A DNA stretch of 64,000 nucleotides, from contig NC_090283.1 in the NCBI RefSeq assembly GCF_037392515.1, positions 12,964,501-13,028,500 of the forward strand, written 5' to 3'. The stretch is from Haliotis asinina. Lineage: Eukaryota > Mollusca > Gastropoda > Lepetellida > Haliotidae. The translations under genes were made by a program, and so were the position numbers. This document shows, in pieces, positions 9,774 to 24,700 of the stretch (within the stretch, counting starts at the first letter, position 1; every line of letters starts with the position of its first letter). The notes under the pieces are model-generated. The model made no database searches. It had not been told where the DNA came from and saw nothing but the letters and a program-made list of their open reading frames with translations.

Positions 9774-12633
9774 GTAAGTAATTTACGACTGTCATAGTTG
9801 AGATGGAGGTGGAGCTGGCACTGTCCCAAATAGCCCTTGCAGCACTCGATGTAATTCAAGTACTGGCCACAGCACAATGCATTTCCTGATTAGAACAGAG
9901 TGCATTACATCATGTTAGATTAGATAATGTTAGCTTAGCTTAGCTTTGTACGAAGGTGTGATAAGGTAAAATAAGCCAATGTAAGCTAAGCTGAGCTAAG
10001 CTAGGTTGCATAAAGTTAAGGTAAGGTAAGGTAAGGTAAGGTAAGGTAAGGTAAGGTAAGGTAAGGTAAGGTAAGGTAAGGTAAGGTAAGGTAAGGTAAG
10101 GTAAGGTAAGATATTCTTAACTAATCTAAAGCATGTTAAGGTAAGAAAAGAATCGGTATGGTTTGGTTAGGTCAGCTTAACTTCTCTTAATTTAAGCAAT
10201 TTCAGATGAAGTCATACCCTTTCATGTGTAAGTAGCTTAGCTTTGCTTGCTTTAATAAGCCTCCGCTCATACACACAGCCACATTGTGATGTAGGGTTTG
10301 ATGAAGATATACTTGCGTGTATACTATATTACATACATGCGTGGCTAATGGCTAATTACCAAATGCCGCACAATAAACATGTAAATGTATTCAATTAATC
10401 AAATATAAAGTCGTATGCGCAAGAATAGCTGAAGTACTTTTACAATTCGCTGTCAGATTCACCGATTTCAAAACAGTGAGCTCACGAGGACCATGCCCCT
10501 TTGGTTAAAAAATGTAGATCCGTCTAACATAAATATTTTACAAACATATATCAAGCCTTAAAACAACATCCAAAAATAATTTATGGTAAATGAATGTTCA
10601 GTCTGGAAGGGGGTTTCGCAACATTGCATCACAAGCAAAGTTTATAACAAATAATCGATGGTCATTTTCGATTATTTTCAGAGAGAAAGCCAAGCCATGG
10701 GATATATTCCAAGAAGATGCCAAGACGAGCCTGTCAACTTCCTCGGAATACGAAATATGGAAGACCATCAACGCCATCGTCAAATTGTTTACGTACATCG
10801 TTTTCATTGGTCTTATTCTCGGTTCGTCCGTGATGTCCAAACTTTGCATATTCTATATGACGTACCATCTACCCATCCATGATCATTTTATACTTGGCAA
10901 AGAACAAATCAAAGACAACAATACGGCTCATAATGGGAACAACAGGGTACGGTTCCTGTTGAAACAGAAGGACCTGATTGTAGACATGAAATGGGTGTGG
11001 TCACTTATTCTCGTCATGTGGGCCCCCTATGTATTCACGGCGATGTCGTGCACGTGGAGGATGATCACAAAACAGAACAAATCGGTGCAAGTACTACCTG
11101 TCATTGTGGTGAGTGATACTGGAAAACATACTCAGAAATCATGTTTCATAGTACCGTGAAGAACCTATGTTAGAATTGATGTTCACACCGATTGTCTGTA
11201 AAGAGGAGCCATTTATGAATATTGGTGTCACACTTAAACTGTAGCCTGGGGAGTTGGGATTTGTATTTAAAAATATGTTAGCGGTTAAATATCAACCCAG
11301 AGGCATCGCAAACAGCGTTAACTGGCACGCCCTCGTGCTTATCTGACTACCTACAGATATTCATATGGATTGATTTTATTACTAACTTTTGTCGCCAGAC
11401 GGTAGTACAATGCAACCCACGACAGAGAGTCCTGAAAACGTTTTCTGAAATAGCATTTATAAATATTCTATTATGTTATTCTCTCAAGAGAAAAGAAAGA
11501 ATGACGTTTAGTATATTTCTTAGATTACCATTTTGTACATTATCTCTACGAGGGGATGTCATTAAGTTTTGAGCCTTGCATCGAAAAACACAAAATATTA
11601 GTCCCCGTGAGTCAAGACATCTTTTCTGCCAGTCGCTGATGAAATCTCTGTAAAAGGCGCCATTTTGGTCCTCAAACCAAGCCTCATTAGCAGCAATAAG
11701 CTCATTATCATCCTGAAATCTACGACCACACAGGTGTTTCTTGAGATTTGGGAACAGATGGTAGAGTAGGGGCGGGGGGGATGCGGCAAGTTTTCGTACC
11801 CGCATTCCTGGACAGCAGCAGCTGCAACACGAGAGGTGTGTACTGGAGCATTGTCTTGATGTAGAAGAATACCACGTCTGATCTTGCCCCGGCGCTTCTC
11901 CTACATTGACTGTCGCACTTGCCTTAACGAGTTAGCGTAATATTCCCCATTCATTGTCTCTTCCTTTTGGTAAGTAATCTATGTAGATGACGCCTTTGCT
12001 ATCCCAGATGACTGTCGCCATTACCTTCTGCACTGATCTGGAGGCTTTGAACTTTTTGGTCCTGGGAGAAGTGACATGTTTCCATTCCATGGATTCTTGT
12101 TTGCTCTCAGGATCATAGTAGTGGATCCAGGTTTCATCACAGGTTACTAGCCTAAAGTGAAAATCTTCTGGATTCTTGTTGTATCTGGTTAGCATGGAGT
12201 TGCTTATGGTGACCCTTGTTTGCTTCATTTCATCTGTCAGCATTCTTGGCACCCATCTTGCACACACCTTAGACGTGACGAGATGTTCATGAAGAATTGT
12301 CTCGATGGATCCGTGTGAAATGCCTGTGGTCTCCTCTATCTCGTGGAGTGTGATTCGACTATTTTCCAGCACAAGTCTATGCACTCTGTCAATGTTTTCC
12401 TGACTAGTGCTTGCTGTTGGGCGACCTGGACGGGGGTCATCTTCAAGACTCTCTCTACCATGTTTAAATTCATTGACCCATCGTTTGATGGTAGCAGATG
12501 AAGGGGAGGACTTCCCATAAACTGCTGAAAGCCTTTCTTCAATGTTCTTCGCCGAGTTTCCTTCAAGAACTAAAAACTTAATTACTGCTCTATACTCAAT
12601 TTTATTCATTTTCCCTGCCGTGGTGTGCGTGTG

Positions 12634-12716
<83 letters not shown>

Positions 12717-15700
12717 CTGTCAATGTGAGCTGTTCCATAACTTCTGAGAGTAGGATACCCAAACTCATATATCACATCAGCTACACCCCAAGGTTCAATG
12801 TCGTACCATAGGCTGTAACATCTGGGTATGAAAAATGCTCAAGGCTCAAAACGTATTGACATCCCCTCGTATGCGTGATCTACGTTACTAATGAATTAAC
12901 AAAGTCTAGAACACGCAAATACCTTGTTAAAATCTCAAAATGATGTGAAATAGCTCAAAAAGTAATGAGGAAAATGTGTTAAAGCTAAACAGCAGGTTAC
13001 TCCAGATTCCTTTACAATAAAAACATAATTAAAGTTTATATCGTTTAGTTCTTTTAAGGGCGTAACCTACCTGACCTACATATAACAATATTTAACATAA
13101 AATAATGGACGTAACCGACATAGCGAGGCAGATGCTTCAAGAGGATACAGCAAATTGCAGTAATATGTCACAGATGATACAAAAAGAACAAGACAAAAAT
13201 CCCTGTGATGCAATGTACGAGATGACATGTGATCTACTTGGCAGCGAAAATACATTCTTTTCTTATAGAACTAATACCTATCGCTAATACAATACGCACT
13301 ATATAAAATCCAGCTAATGACTTAATCAATGCATTTGCTAGGTTATGTTTCTAAGGCGTCTTGACCTTGGTAACGAAATTACATTAAAGTGAACATTCTT
13401 AACCTAATCGGACTCCCTCTAACAATGCTATCCTTCGATACCTTTCCATGGCATCTATAGGTTTTGTTTCATCAATACATAATATTCATTTGTATTATGA
13501 GCTACAGAGCTATCATACAATGAGGGGTAACAGAGATTACCAAAAATGTTACATTTTCCGAAGTTCTTCATTATCCCCATCTGTGCCCTTTTCAAGAAGA
13601 ACACTGTATTGATTTGTGGTCAATAGTAGCTGAGATTATGCAAAAGGCAAAGTTTTATTCCATATTTGTTTCATGTAACATTATGATGATTGAAACTAAA
13701 TGGTAAGGTAGATTGCAGATGGTAGTAACGTGGATTCCATGATTTTTGTTTTCAACGAGACATCTATGAGATTTATTTTTCCAAAGTTACAAGCTGTATC
13801 CCACCAACTGTCCCTGGTTCTGATGGAGAGTGTTGTACTTATAAAAAAGGGGAACATCAACCTTACTGTAATTACATTTATGTGTTCTTAGTCTGTGTTA
13901 TTCGATTTGTCACACAAATCAGGTAGATTACAAAACAAAGTCTGAAGATGCCTGCATTTGTTATAAGACTGAAACGGGCCAGGGGAGTGTTCCCTATTCG
14001 TGATTTGTGCACACAGTGTTCCATGAGTTGTTACCAGTTAAAACTTATTCAAAGAAAGTCAAGACTTCGTTTTCCATAAAATATACTTTGGCTATTGGTT
14101 CCACTCTACAGAGGATTGGTGTTCAGCTACACGCACTTGCACTAAAAGGCGACTATCGTTATCGGGTGGTCAGCCTCGGTGACTGGGAAAGAATCAGTGA
14201 TCATGCGGACAATGGTCACGACTGATGGGTGAAATAACAGACACAGGCAGCTATTGATTGTTTGATCGGCATTTTAGGTGTCAGTAACGAAGCAACCAAC
14301 TTATTGGGTAACTCATGACGCGCTGCAAGTACGCACTTACACGTTTATTTTTAAATACTTGAACACTTCTGGTCAAATATCAGTGTCTTGTGAGATTGAG
14401 ATCCGGATTACAACTGGCCTTCAGCAATTTATACTTTATGCGTATCAGCTGACACATGTCAGTGTAATCCAGTTACGTAGACCGGTGTTCATCCTGCTGA
14501 CCACTGGATTGTCTGATCCAGATTTGATTATTTGCAGGCCGCGACTATTTACCTGGAATAGTGTTGGGTGAGTCGTTAATGAAATTGTAAGTGCAAGCTC
14601 CTTAAAGGACAAGAACTACACTGTACTGCTGTGGTAATCCCGTTTGTTTCCATACAAATATAACTGGTACCGATGATGTCTTTCTATCTCCAGGCAAGCC
14701 TCGTCGAGATCATTCACTCCATCGGCCTCTGCGTCTTTGTCTTCCTCGTCCTCCCAAACGTTGACCCGTTGCTCGGTTTTTTTGTGACGTTTAGCGTAGC
14801 TGTGATTCCTGCGATCTTCAGAATATTTGAAAGAAAGGAACAGAATGGCAATGCTGACACAGGAAATGACTCCACGCAATCAACAGCAATGAAGGTCGTG
14901 AAGGGAGTTTTGAACTGCGTCCTGGCAGTTGTACACATAACGACTGTTGCCCTGTGGGCACTGAGAACATACACCCAGCAAGACAACATCACAAACGCAA
15001 TTCTACTTCCTGTCAGCCTCGTTCTGATATCGGTCACGTGGTGGGAGAACTACGTGAGTGGAATCAAAGGTTTGGCTACAATACGACGTAACATCCGTGA
15101 ACAGAGGGTGAAGATTGATTTAATTACCTCCGTCATTAAAATAATTACTACACTTGTTGTTCCGGCTGTAATCTTTGCTCCTGGTGGCGATGACTGCGCC
15201 GCAACTTTTTTCCTTACAAAGAAGAATGCTACAGGATGCTCCATATATGGGACGATGACTCTTGAAGATGTTAGAGATGCAACATCTTCATGCTCTGCGC
15301 AACTCCCTTTTCTGGTAGCTGCAGTGTGCATTCTGTGCAGCGCGGTGTGCTACGGCATGTCCAAGGCCTGCTGCAAGGTGCGTGCACAGATCCCGTGTTT
15401 TTCAGTCCCAATGTTGTTTTCGACGCCTGTTACGTTTGGTCTCATCCTGCTTTCCTACTCCGTCAGTAATATTAATGGACAGTTCCTGGGCTGCAGCTTC
15501 GAGTGGGTGCAACCAATTCCAGAGTTCTCAGACTTCCTGCTGCAGTTTACCGTGGATTACTGGATTCCGATCGGCGTGTTTGGGTACATAACCTTATTTT
15601 GCATTGTCGATCATATTTGGCATCCGAGCGACGAGAGACTGGCCAGGACATACAGGTAGGAGAACTGGTATTATTTCGTAATATATGATAAATTCTCGAC

Positions 15701-18700
15701 AGTCAATATCCAGTGTGTTCGGAGACCATGCTTTCCGGGCTATCTTGCTTTGAAACACTATACTTATGCATACGTGTACAGATATTTACGGATATGCCGA
15801 TTCGCTGGTTTGTAAGTGACATTAAAGAGCGGAAATATTTCTCAAAATGTATTTGCCGTAAAGCACTTTGTATTTTTCACTTGTATAAGTTGTTAAATCC
15901 AGTGGCAGCCCAACTCATAAACCCAGTTACGAATATTACAGGTTATTTGCCAAGCCGCTGTACTGTGGAATACTGCTTGACCAGTCACTGATCCTGAACC
16001 GGAAGCGTGTGAAGGAAGCCCACATAGAAACGAAGGTACGTGAAGTATCGCCATCAATGACCAATCTTGATGATGAGAGTGAAGTATTGCTGTCAGTGGT
16101 CATTCTTGATGAGACCCGAGAACATCTGGGTTAGAATTTATCATCAGTCAGCCATGTGTCTCGTGAGAGGCGACTAACGAGATCGACTGTCAGACTCGCA
16201 GACTTGATTAATGCAAGTCATCGTGCCCCAGTTGCGTAAATCGGTGGTCAACTGTTGATCACTGGATTGTCTGGTCCAGACTGTTATTTACACCACCATG
16301 ATATATCTGGGTTACTGCTGAGTGCGGTGTAAAACTAAACCCACTCACTTTCTCACTCTTGATAATGAGACATTCTGCGTGTTCATAATGGTTTAAGGAA
16401 CTGCTCTCGATGTCAAAGGCCAGCGTTTAAATGTGAATCCCAAATACTATTACAGAACCTTCCAAACATAGGTATAAAAACAAACCGACTCATCTGAAGA
16501 TTTCAATGTCTTTAACGCTATTTTTGAAAGAAACAGAGAGGAAGAGAGAATACACAGTAATGTGTACCTTGTTCATGTGAGTGCAGTGTGTGAGACCCTC
16601 ATGCAGCGTGTCTTTTGGTGTTAGAAGGGTGAAGTGCGGGTACGGGGTGGCAGAGGAGACTTATATGGGAAGTCGAGTGTTTGTAATGTGTCATCAAGTG
16701 TTTGGAGGGCGGGGTATGTGTGAAGGGTTATGGATCGGGGTTGACAAAATGTATTGTTGAGTTGGTAGGTCGAGTGTTTGTGTGAGAGCAGATGCAGCAT
16801 ATCGTCTAGTGTTTGGATGGCAGGTGTATATGAGGAGATTTGGATCGGGGTAGACCGAATGTATTGTTGAGTTGATAGGTCAGAGTAGACACAATATGTC
16901 TTCTTTTGTAATCTTTGAGGGGTGTATGGGATATGGATCAAGGTATGCGCATATATTGTTTGTTTGGTTGGTACAATGTTTGTGTCTTCTAATGCTTGGA
17001 GGGCAGGGTGTATTCGAGGAGATCTGGATCGGGTAGATATGATGTATTGTTGGGTTGGTAGGTCGAGTGTTTGTGTGAGAGCAGATGCAACATGTCTTCT
17101 AGTTTTTGGATGGCAGGCTGTATTTGCGGAGATTTGGATCCGGGTACACAGAAAGAGTAACTCGATTGGGAGTGTTTTTGTAGACCCTTCATAATTTCTA
17201 AAGTTATGAAGGTGGAGTGTCATGTGAAGGATTGGGAACATGGAGTTATATGGGAGGGTTGTATAACTCTAAATCGATGGGGGTGCGGTGTACATTTTGG
17301 GTTTGATTCAGTATGAGAGACGCACCTATACCTATGAGGATATGCCCAGTCCGCACGTTATCCCTGGGCTGTTGGTCTGTGTGTGGGTGTAGCTGCTTCA
17401 TGGGTTAACGTCCATAGATTACCCGGATGTTTTGAAGCACAATATTTCCTTGTCCTGTCCACAGTGGTGTGTTATGTTTCTTAGAGTTTTCCCTGTAAAT
17501 CTTATTGAATTGCTCAGCGTGTTTCTGTCACGAGAGGCTTTTACACTCTTCAAAAGATTACAGCTGTCTTTGTCCTTTTGAAAAACGTTTCAGTTCCACA
17601 AGATACGTTTAACGGTTAACTGCCTTTGCCATGGGTAAGCTTTGTGAACGAGTGACCTAGTTTCACATAGCAGACTAGCAATACTCTCGTCCTTTCGCCC
17701 AATGGTTCAGATGTTAACTCCTGTATGAATAGGGTCGGTAGCCTAGTGGTTTAAGTCCTTGCTTGTCACGCTCAAGACCCGCATTCGATTCCACAGATGG
17801 GTACAATGTGTGGAGCCCATTTCTGGTGTCCCCTGCAGTGGATTGCTGGAATATTACTAAAAACGGCGTAAAAGCGCACTCACTCTTTCCTTTATTGAGT
17901 TGCTGCATGGTTTGAATTCATTGAAGTGATCGTAGTTTCACCAAATATTCAGCTATATACCATTCTGTATTCTATATACCATAGTGTTCTTGAAGTGATC
18001 GTAGTTTCACCAAATATCCAGCTATATACCATTCTGTATTCTATATACCATAGTGTTCTCGTCCAGTCTGACTAAAATAATTTTTTACTAAGAAGTGAGT
18101 GAGTGAGTTTTACGCCACGTTTGGCAATATTACAGCAAATTCACGGCGGGGACAATAGGGCTTCATGTGTTGTACTAATGTGGGGTATCGAACCCTGCCC
18201 TTCTGTGTAAAGAGAGAACGCTTAAACCACTAGACTACCCCGTGGCCCTGACTCAGGATTCACAAGGATCTATGATTCATCTAGTTCCAACATTACAAAT
18301 AGATTGAATCATTTTATTTAACTCGAAATTCAACACAACTCCGTGGCTAAAGCCAAATACCTACATTTCTACCCGTACACCCAAGGTTTGCTTTATTGTC
18401 GTGAATGTAATAAACTGCAAGGTCGGGTTGACCATAAACAATGCCAAGTACGTGTACAGCCATTGGGAGCTCCTTGAAGTCCTTGAGAGTCATACATTTA
18501 TCTTACTGACTTCAGCTAATAAAGCGTAACAGAATATTTATGTGACCCAGCTCGGTGTGAGTTGTTTGTTTAGTATAGGCTACATTACTCGGCAGTCCGA
18601 TAGTAGACAACAATAGGCCTCTATAACAAATTCAAATCTTCTTAAAGTGTCGGTTTTATAAATATAACCTTTATTTATCTGAAAGTTTGTTGTCTTAACC

Positions 18701-21700
18701 CTGATGAAAAGTTATCTGTGTCATGGGACAATCTGGAGGGGCATACCATCAATCTACTTTTCGCGTGTCACCTAACTGAAATGTATTTCACAACGTAGGG
18801 GCCTTGTTTTGGGCGACATAAAATATCAACCAGTCAATCATCAAAACATGATTTAAAAAATAGAAAACAGAAAAACGACCTATCGGTCCTATTACTTATG
18901 GGATGCGAAAAAAACCCCATCAACATTGGTTATTTTTTTATTTTGCCTTGCCAGTAATATTCGAAAGCTTCTTAAGTTGAATGAACGATGGATTGATTTT
19001 ATGAGCAAAGGTCTACACTTGACAGTATAGTCGTGACTTGATATTCAATGAATATGAATGGTTTTTATGAGGATATGGGTCGTTCTTTTGGGATATTACG
19101 GTACCATCTAAGGGGATGGGAGCAGAGAGAGGAATCGAGTTCCCGGAAATGTAAAGAATACAGCCCTTTCTGTCTACGTTCTGAATATTCAATCACGATT
19201 TGACAGAGATTTTTATTCAACATTTTAAAGGGTGGCAATAAGACATTAAAACGTATCTGTAGCTATTTATATACGTCTGTTTAACCAGTGTAAGAATAAC
19301 ACTATTACGTATGTTCCTCGTAAAGTCACAGAACATTTTTCCTGCTGTTACTGTCACTTTACTACGCACTGCTCATGCGCAGATAAATTACAGTCGTTAG
19401 TAATAAGCTCCATTAGCGGACAATACCAGTGGAGCAAATGTGTGTTAGGTCAGTAATGAAAAAAGACATGTTATTATCTGCCCTTGCCATTTCATAGTTA
19501 TCTCTCTTTCCGGGTACTCGATTCCTGGAAATGGGACGGATTCGAGTAACCGATTACCCGTTCCAGCCCTACCAGATACTGTACCCATGTGGGGATTCGA
19601 ATCTTCGGGGTGACAAGCCATCGTTTTAACCACTAGACTACCGTAAATGTTCCGGGTAGGAATCGCTGACATAGTTTCAAGCACTGTAATTGAAAAAAGA
19701 AATTGAATTTAGGTATTCGGAGTGACAAGCAAACACTTTAACAATTGTGCCACCCCAATTAGCTCACATTAGGAGTGTTATCTATCTTCTCTCAACTGTA
19801 AATAATTACCTGAAATAGTTACCCTTTTGGCATTATGTTCAAAAATAGAACAGACTGAAGAAGGTATTTTTGATTACTTGGCCATGTCGTATACTAAATC
19901 TACTCTCTGAAATGAGCATGTTTCACAGAAATAACAGTTCATAAGTTACAATCATGAAATATATGAAACGTAGTTCAAAGACTGTGGCATTCTTTAGATG
20001 CCATATATTCATGGAATTATTTGTTTCAGGATACGTATTACAGAATGACACACACGCATCATAAGAAAATGGGAACTCATTACTTCGAACTCATTACTTT
20101 ATGGGCTTCACATAATTGCGACACAATCTGAGGTGTAAGATCATATATATCTACACATGTATCCCCTTCATGAGATAAATCTTCTTTCATCAGTTTGTGT
20201 CACGGAGCGTTTGCGTTAATAATAGTGCTAATAGTTTTGTCAAAGGGAGAATACCTTTAGCTCGTACTTTGATGATACATGCCATTTGTTTCAGGAGAAA
20301 AATGTATCACGAGTGAACGTTCCTCACCTCGGCGACAGTGATGTCTTTGACTTGAGGGACACCACCACTATGAGGAAGGACGACACCCCTATGATCTATG
20401 TGTGTGCTACCATGTGGCATGAATCGGAGAATGAAATGATACAGATGCTGAGATCAGTGTATAGGTGAGAATATCAGCTGTCTCATGTTTACACCGCCTT
20501 CGAAAAAACCGTCTGCCCGGAGGCCCGGTGCCGGTTGTTATTGTATCGGGCCGGCCGGGTTAATATTTGCAGTCCCTCGTTGCCTTCAGTAAATTCTCTG
20601 TCTTTTCTTAACTGGAATGTTTTCTCATAATTGTTTTCTTTCTTTCTTTTTTTATTAACCTTCGGGAATCATCCACGGTTTGTCAAGTTACGATAACTTT
20701 ATTTTTCACTTCCTGATACTTCAGCGTTCTGATCGTAGGAATGTGAACAGTGTAGTCTGTTTTGTTATTATTTGTTTGAATGTAAAGAAATGGGCCTGCA
20801 GATTTTCATTCAGGGACTGTACGTTTTGAAGTCTGCAGGCCCCGATGGCCGACTGGCAAATTAAAGCATTGCAAACGCAGCGTATACACGTGACACATGC
20901 AGTGCCCGGAGCTCTATACCGTTCGATCAGCTGTTTTTGAGTTCACTTTCACCACTTTATTTATATATTTTATACATTACATCTTTTGCACACTCAACAT
21001 AAACATAACTAATCATTTTTAGAGCAGTTTTAACCCTGTCAGATTATGTTTCACTGGTTTTAAAAATCCAGCCGAGAGGCAGGCGCCATTTTGTTTACAT
21101 TTTACATAGTGGGTAGCGATCTTCATAACAAAATGAAATGATATTTTGTAATTTAATATGACAGTAGGATAAACACGTTGTATGCTTCTTTCTCGGTTAA
21201 TTCGGTCTGATGTATGGCTCTTTGTAGCAGTGTTATCCCTTCCAAAGAGACGCACACCTACAGCCGAGTAATAACACTGCTAGAACGAGGCGTACATCAG
21301 ACCGCATTAGCATCTAGAGAAGCATATGATCTCCTTTGTTTGAACACATTAGTGGGACAATGTTTTATTCAGTGCAATCTGACCAGCAATGGACCTCATG
21401 TGTGAAACATCTGGACTGGACATCAAGCTTTCATAATAGTTACCTGTATTCAAGTCAAAACTCAAGACGCATATATTTTTAGGCTATTATTCGTATACTT
21501 TTTACACGCTGTCATTCGAAGACACTAACTCATAGACTTCACATCCTGCCGTTATTCACAGGCCTTCTTCCATGCTCTTATTCAAAGGCTGTATTTCATA
21601 CTATTATTTCATGTCGTTTACTTTTTCTCACATTTTATTCGCCTTGAGTAAGCACATTGTGGATGGATACAGTGCTCTGTTAATAATCTTCAGCATTATT

Positions 21701-24700
21701 AGTAAATTCTGTATACGGCCAAGACTTAGATTTTTATGTGTATCGAATTATCGAATCGCGACATACAAACGTTTCTAAATGCAATAATGAATAAAGTAAG
21801 CTGACATGCTCTGATGATCTAGGTGGACCTGCCAAACAAGTTCACCTTCAAACATAATACTGAACGTTTGTATAAACGTTCATGATCAGTTGTCATCCTG
21901 TGAAAAAATAACCCCAAACTTCTGTGTCTAAAATATATTGTGATCTATGTTTCAATATTTTGAACATATTTCTCCCCAGACTGGATGAGGATCAGAGTGC
22001 CAGGCGAAAAGCCATCAAAACGTTTGAGACCGATATTGATTACTACGAGTTTGAAGGTAAGGAATATTCGAACTAATTGACCTCTCAATACGGCGTATAC
22101 GGCGCCTCAAAATGCAAATCAGCATGGAAGCTTTGATCCCGCTGGTCTGTTGATACTTTTTCGGATATAGATTTCTACGTCAGACATTTGATCGCTGACA
22201 TGTTGATGCTTAAAGATACAGATTAACTACGAGTCTTCGAACTAGTTGTCATGTAAATAGTATCACACCACATTCAAAACTAAACATGAATTATTTGATC
22301 GCTGGGCTGTTCTGAGTGTTCATACTAACGGATATTGATCTCAAGGAGACTGAAGAAAGAATCTAAAAAACTAGTTGTTCTGCCAGTAATATCGCGCACC
22401 TTCCCTATATTAATTAAAAGGGCACTGAGGCGGAGCAATTTCCGTGGACCCGTTTAAACTTTTGTTATTGTTTTTCTCCCCTGAGTACCCGGATGATATC
22501 CCAGAATTCGTGACTGGTTTGTGACCTCAGTCCGTAGGCGCAATTGAGAGTTTAATTATGGACAGATCAACTAAGGTGAAGTCATTTTTACTTCATTACA
22601 AATGCATTATGAAAACAAATGAAGCACTTTGAAGGTTAATCATCTGCCATTGGTAGAAATGGTAAAAAACTATTAGGACGGGAAAATAACGAAGCCAATG
22701 TACGTCTCTATATTTTGTATCATAACCCTAATTAGTTTATTGTCATATTTGTATGATGTTTAAAGTTAATAAAAGAATACACGGTCTGTTTGTACTTATA
22801 GTAAATTTCTAACATGACTGTAACATTTAAACATTGTATAGGCTGCCAATGTGGATCCTATTTCACACACATACGCAATCTAGTGTGTATTTTCTGTCAT
22901 ATAGATTCTGCTGAATGCTACAACTAATATATTAAAACAAAATGCAAATAATGAATGTAAAACAGACTAATTTTATAGCAACAATGTCAGGCTACTACCT
23001 TGTTCAGGAATGTATCCATCAATATCCACATAAAAGAACGATATTCCATTCATCTGCAGCTGGCAAATAATCCTGCTCTGTGTCGTGTTTCTTACAACAG
23101 TCTAATTTGCGAAAAAGTAACACATCGTTTCAGGTCTTTCACATTGGTCAAAACCTGATAAACTTCTCATTGGTCACCCAAGATAGCACACCTGGCAACT
23201 AACTGTATGATGTCCGCCATTCTAGGTAATTTAGTTAACCAATAATGAGCAATCAATCAATCAACGCAATGGTGCACGTGGTTAATTCTTTGAAGGGAGG
23301 ATGCTGTTTTTACACTCGCACTTTACGACAGGGTGTAGTCAGTATAGATTAGTACATCAACACACAGTGCATTTTGACAAATCCGCTGTAGAAGATAAAA
23401 GCAATTAATCAATCAGTGTGTTATCGGTTAATCCTTTGATCGATGTTTGTTTTAGTAACTCAGCTGATAAACCCTCTTGCATCACTTACATGCACATATT
23501 ACATAACGTAAAAAACATTTGCCACTACAGGCCTTAATTTATAATGTTGAGTATTTACTCCAGACAGGAGAAATGAGAAAAAGGGAACCTTTATTGAGTA
23601 ACCTGAGTGGCGTTACCACTAATTATACCTTGTTTGAGAGGCATTTTAGAAGTTGAGGTGTATTTGTCCTAATTATACCTGTCATAAAATCATTAACTGA
23701 CCATCAAGAGAATGATGACAAATTACACGTGTATGTTTACACCATCAAACGCGAGTTACAGCAAGAAAGATGTAATCTCAGTGTCGCATGCAGCCTGAAA
23801 ATACTTATGGGCCGAAACTGTTTTGAGGATACCAACGGAACTTCGTTACATAAGAAATACACACAGGCATTTGCTGTGTACTTGGGTAAATAGGTGTAAT
23901 CATTTTTTGATAAGACAATTTTCAGATTTCTCTACCAATGGCAAAATCTTTGTTTTTAGTTTACGAATACAAATAAATCAACTCTGTGTTTTTATTATCA
24001 TAGATAATAAACCAGGGTAGCTACCATATCTACCAAAATTTACGTATGATATTTGCTATCACAGTTTGGGAAACACTCAAAACTATCTAGATATAAAGCT
24101 TTCCATTCTTTCGGACTGAAACAAATGGTTTGCTATGTGCCTGTAGATATATTTTCACATGACATGATTAAATACTAGTATCGAGGTAAAAAACACAGAA
24201 ATAGGATCGAATTGGATCAGTCACTATACCATCCAAGCATCCGGAAAAAAAACCTACACTGCTGGGATATTTTGTTACTTTGTTATTTTGTTGTTTTTAA
24301 ATAATGGCATATGATGGGTATCCAGCCTCCTGACTGTTTAGGTGAAGATATTCTCCTAATATGGACCGGACCCCAGTCCCTTTGTCCGTCACGGTCGAGG
24401 GAGCGGGTGCTGACCAATTTGCAGTTTGGTTTTACAGTTAGACCATTGGCGAGAAACATTATTCGCCCCGCATCAGTGCCCCTTTAACCACTGATCCATA
24501 GATACTTACAGATATAGATTATTAATATCAGCTTGGAGCGAGGCGTCTTCGAATTAGTTGTCCTATAAATAATATTTTTGAAATTTCCCTATACAAACAT
24601 CAAAGATTTGATGGCAGATCTGTTGATTGTTAAGTTTGTCTGTTTCAGCTCACATCTTCTTCGACGACGCCTTTCAGCCTCACAAAGACGGCGATGTGGA

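Larger units (their letters stand above)
11549..12869 (-). mobile_element. mariner DNA transposon, decayed
   Basis: 1,321 bp element with 29 bp terminal inverted repeats (27 of 29 matching; outer bases 'cgaggggatgtca') and a TA duplication at 11547-11548 and 12870-12871. This is the size and target site expected of mariner. A GT microsatellite lies at 12625-12715, between the right TIR and the transposase start. Two TIR mismatches and several coding lesions suggest an old, immobile copy. Confidence 0.95.
11109..14693 (+). other. Chitin synthase intron 2
   Basis: 3.6 kb intron holding the mariner copy (11549-12869) and a SINE (14395-14578). Between 12.9 and 14.3 kb I see AT-rich DNA without recognisable elements, apart from a 60-codon ATG ORF at 13105-13287 with no homology I know. 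Confidence 0.8.
16036..20294 (+). other. Chitin synthase intron 4
   Basis: 4.3 kb. Contains SINE copies at 16.1, 17.7, 18.1 and 19.6 kb, a degenerate satellite at 16.66-17.20 kb and an almost perfect 69 bp tandem duplication at 17.92-18.06 kb. From 18.3 to 19.5 kb and 19.7 to 20.3 kb I see nothing identifiable. Confidence 0.75.

Noticed and set aside
13105-13287. 60-codon ATG ORF in chitin synthase intron 2 (MDVTDIARQMLQEDTANCSN)
   Set aside because: Looks protein-like, but no homology, splice sites or neighbours support it; could be chance.
17731-17890. tRNA gene candidates from A- and B-box sequences
   Set aside because: Here and at several other places the boxes sit in the heads of family B SINEs with SINE bodies and ACTC tails; no acceptor-stem pairing was seen.
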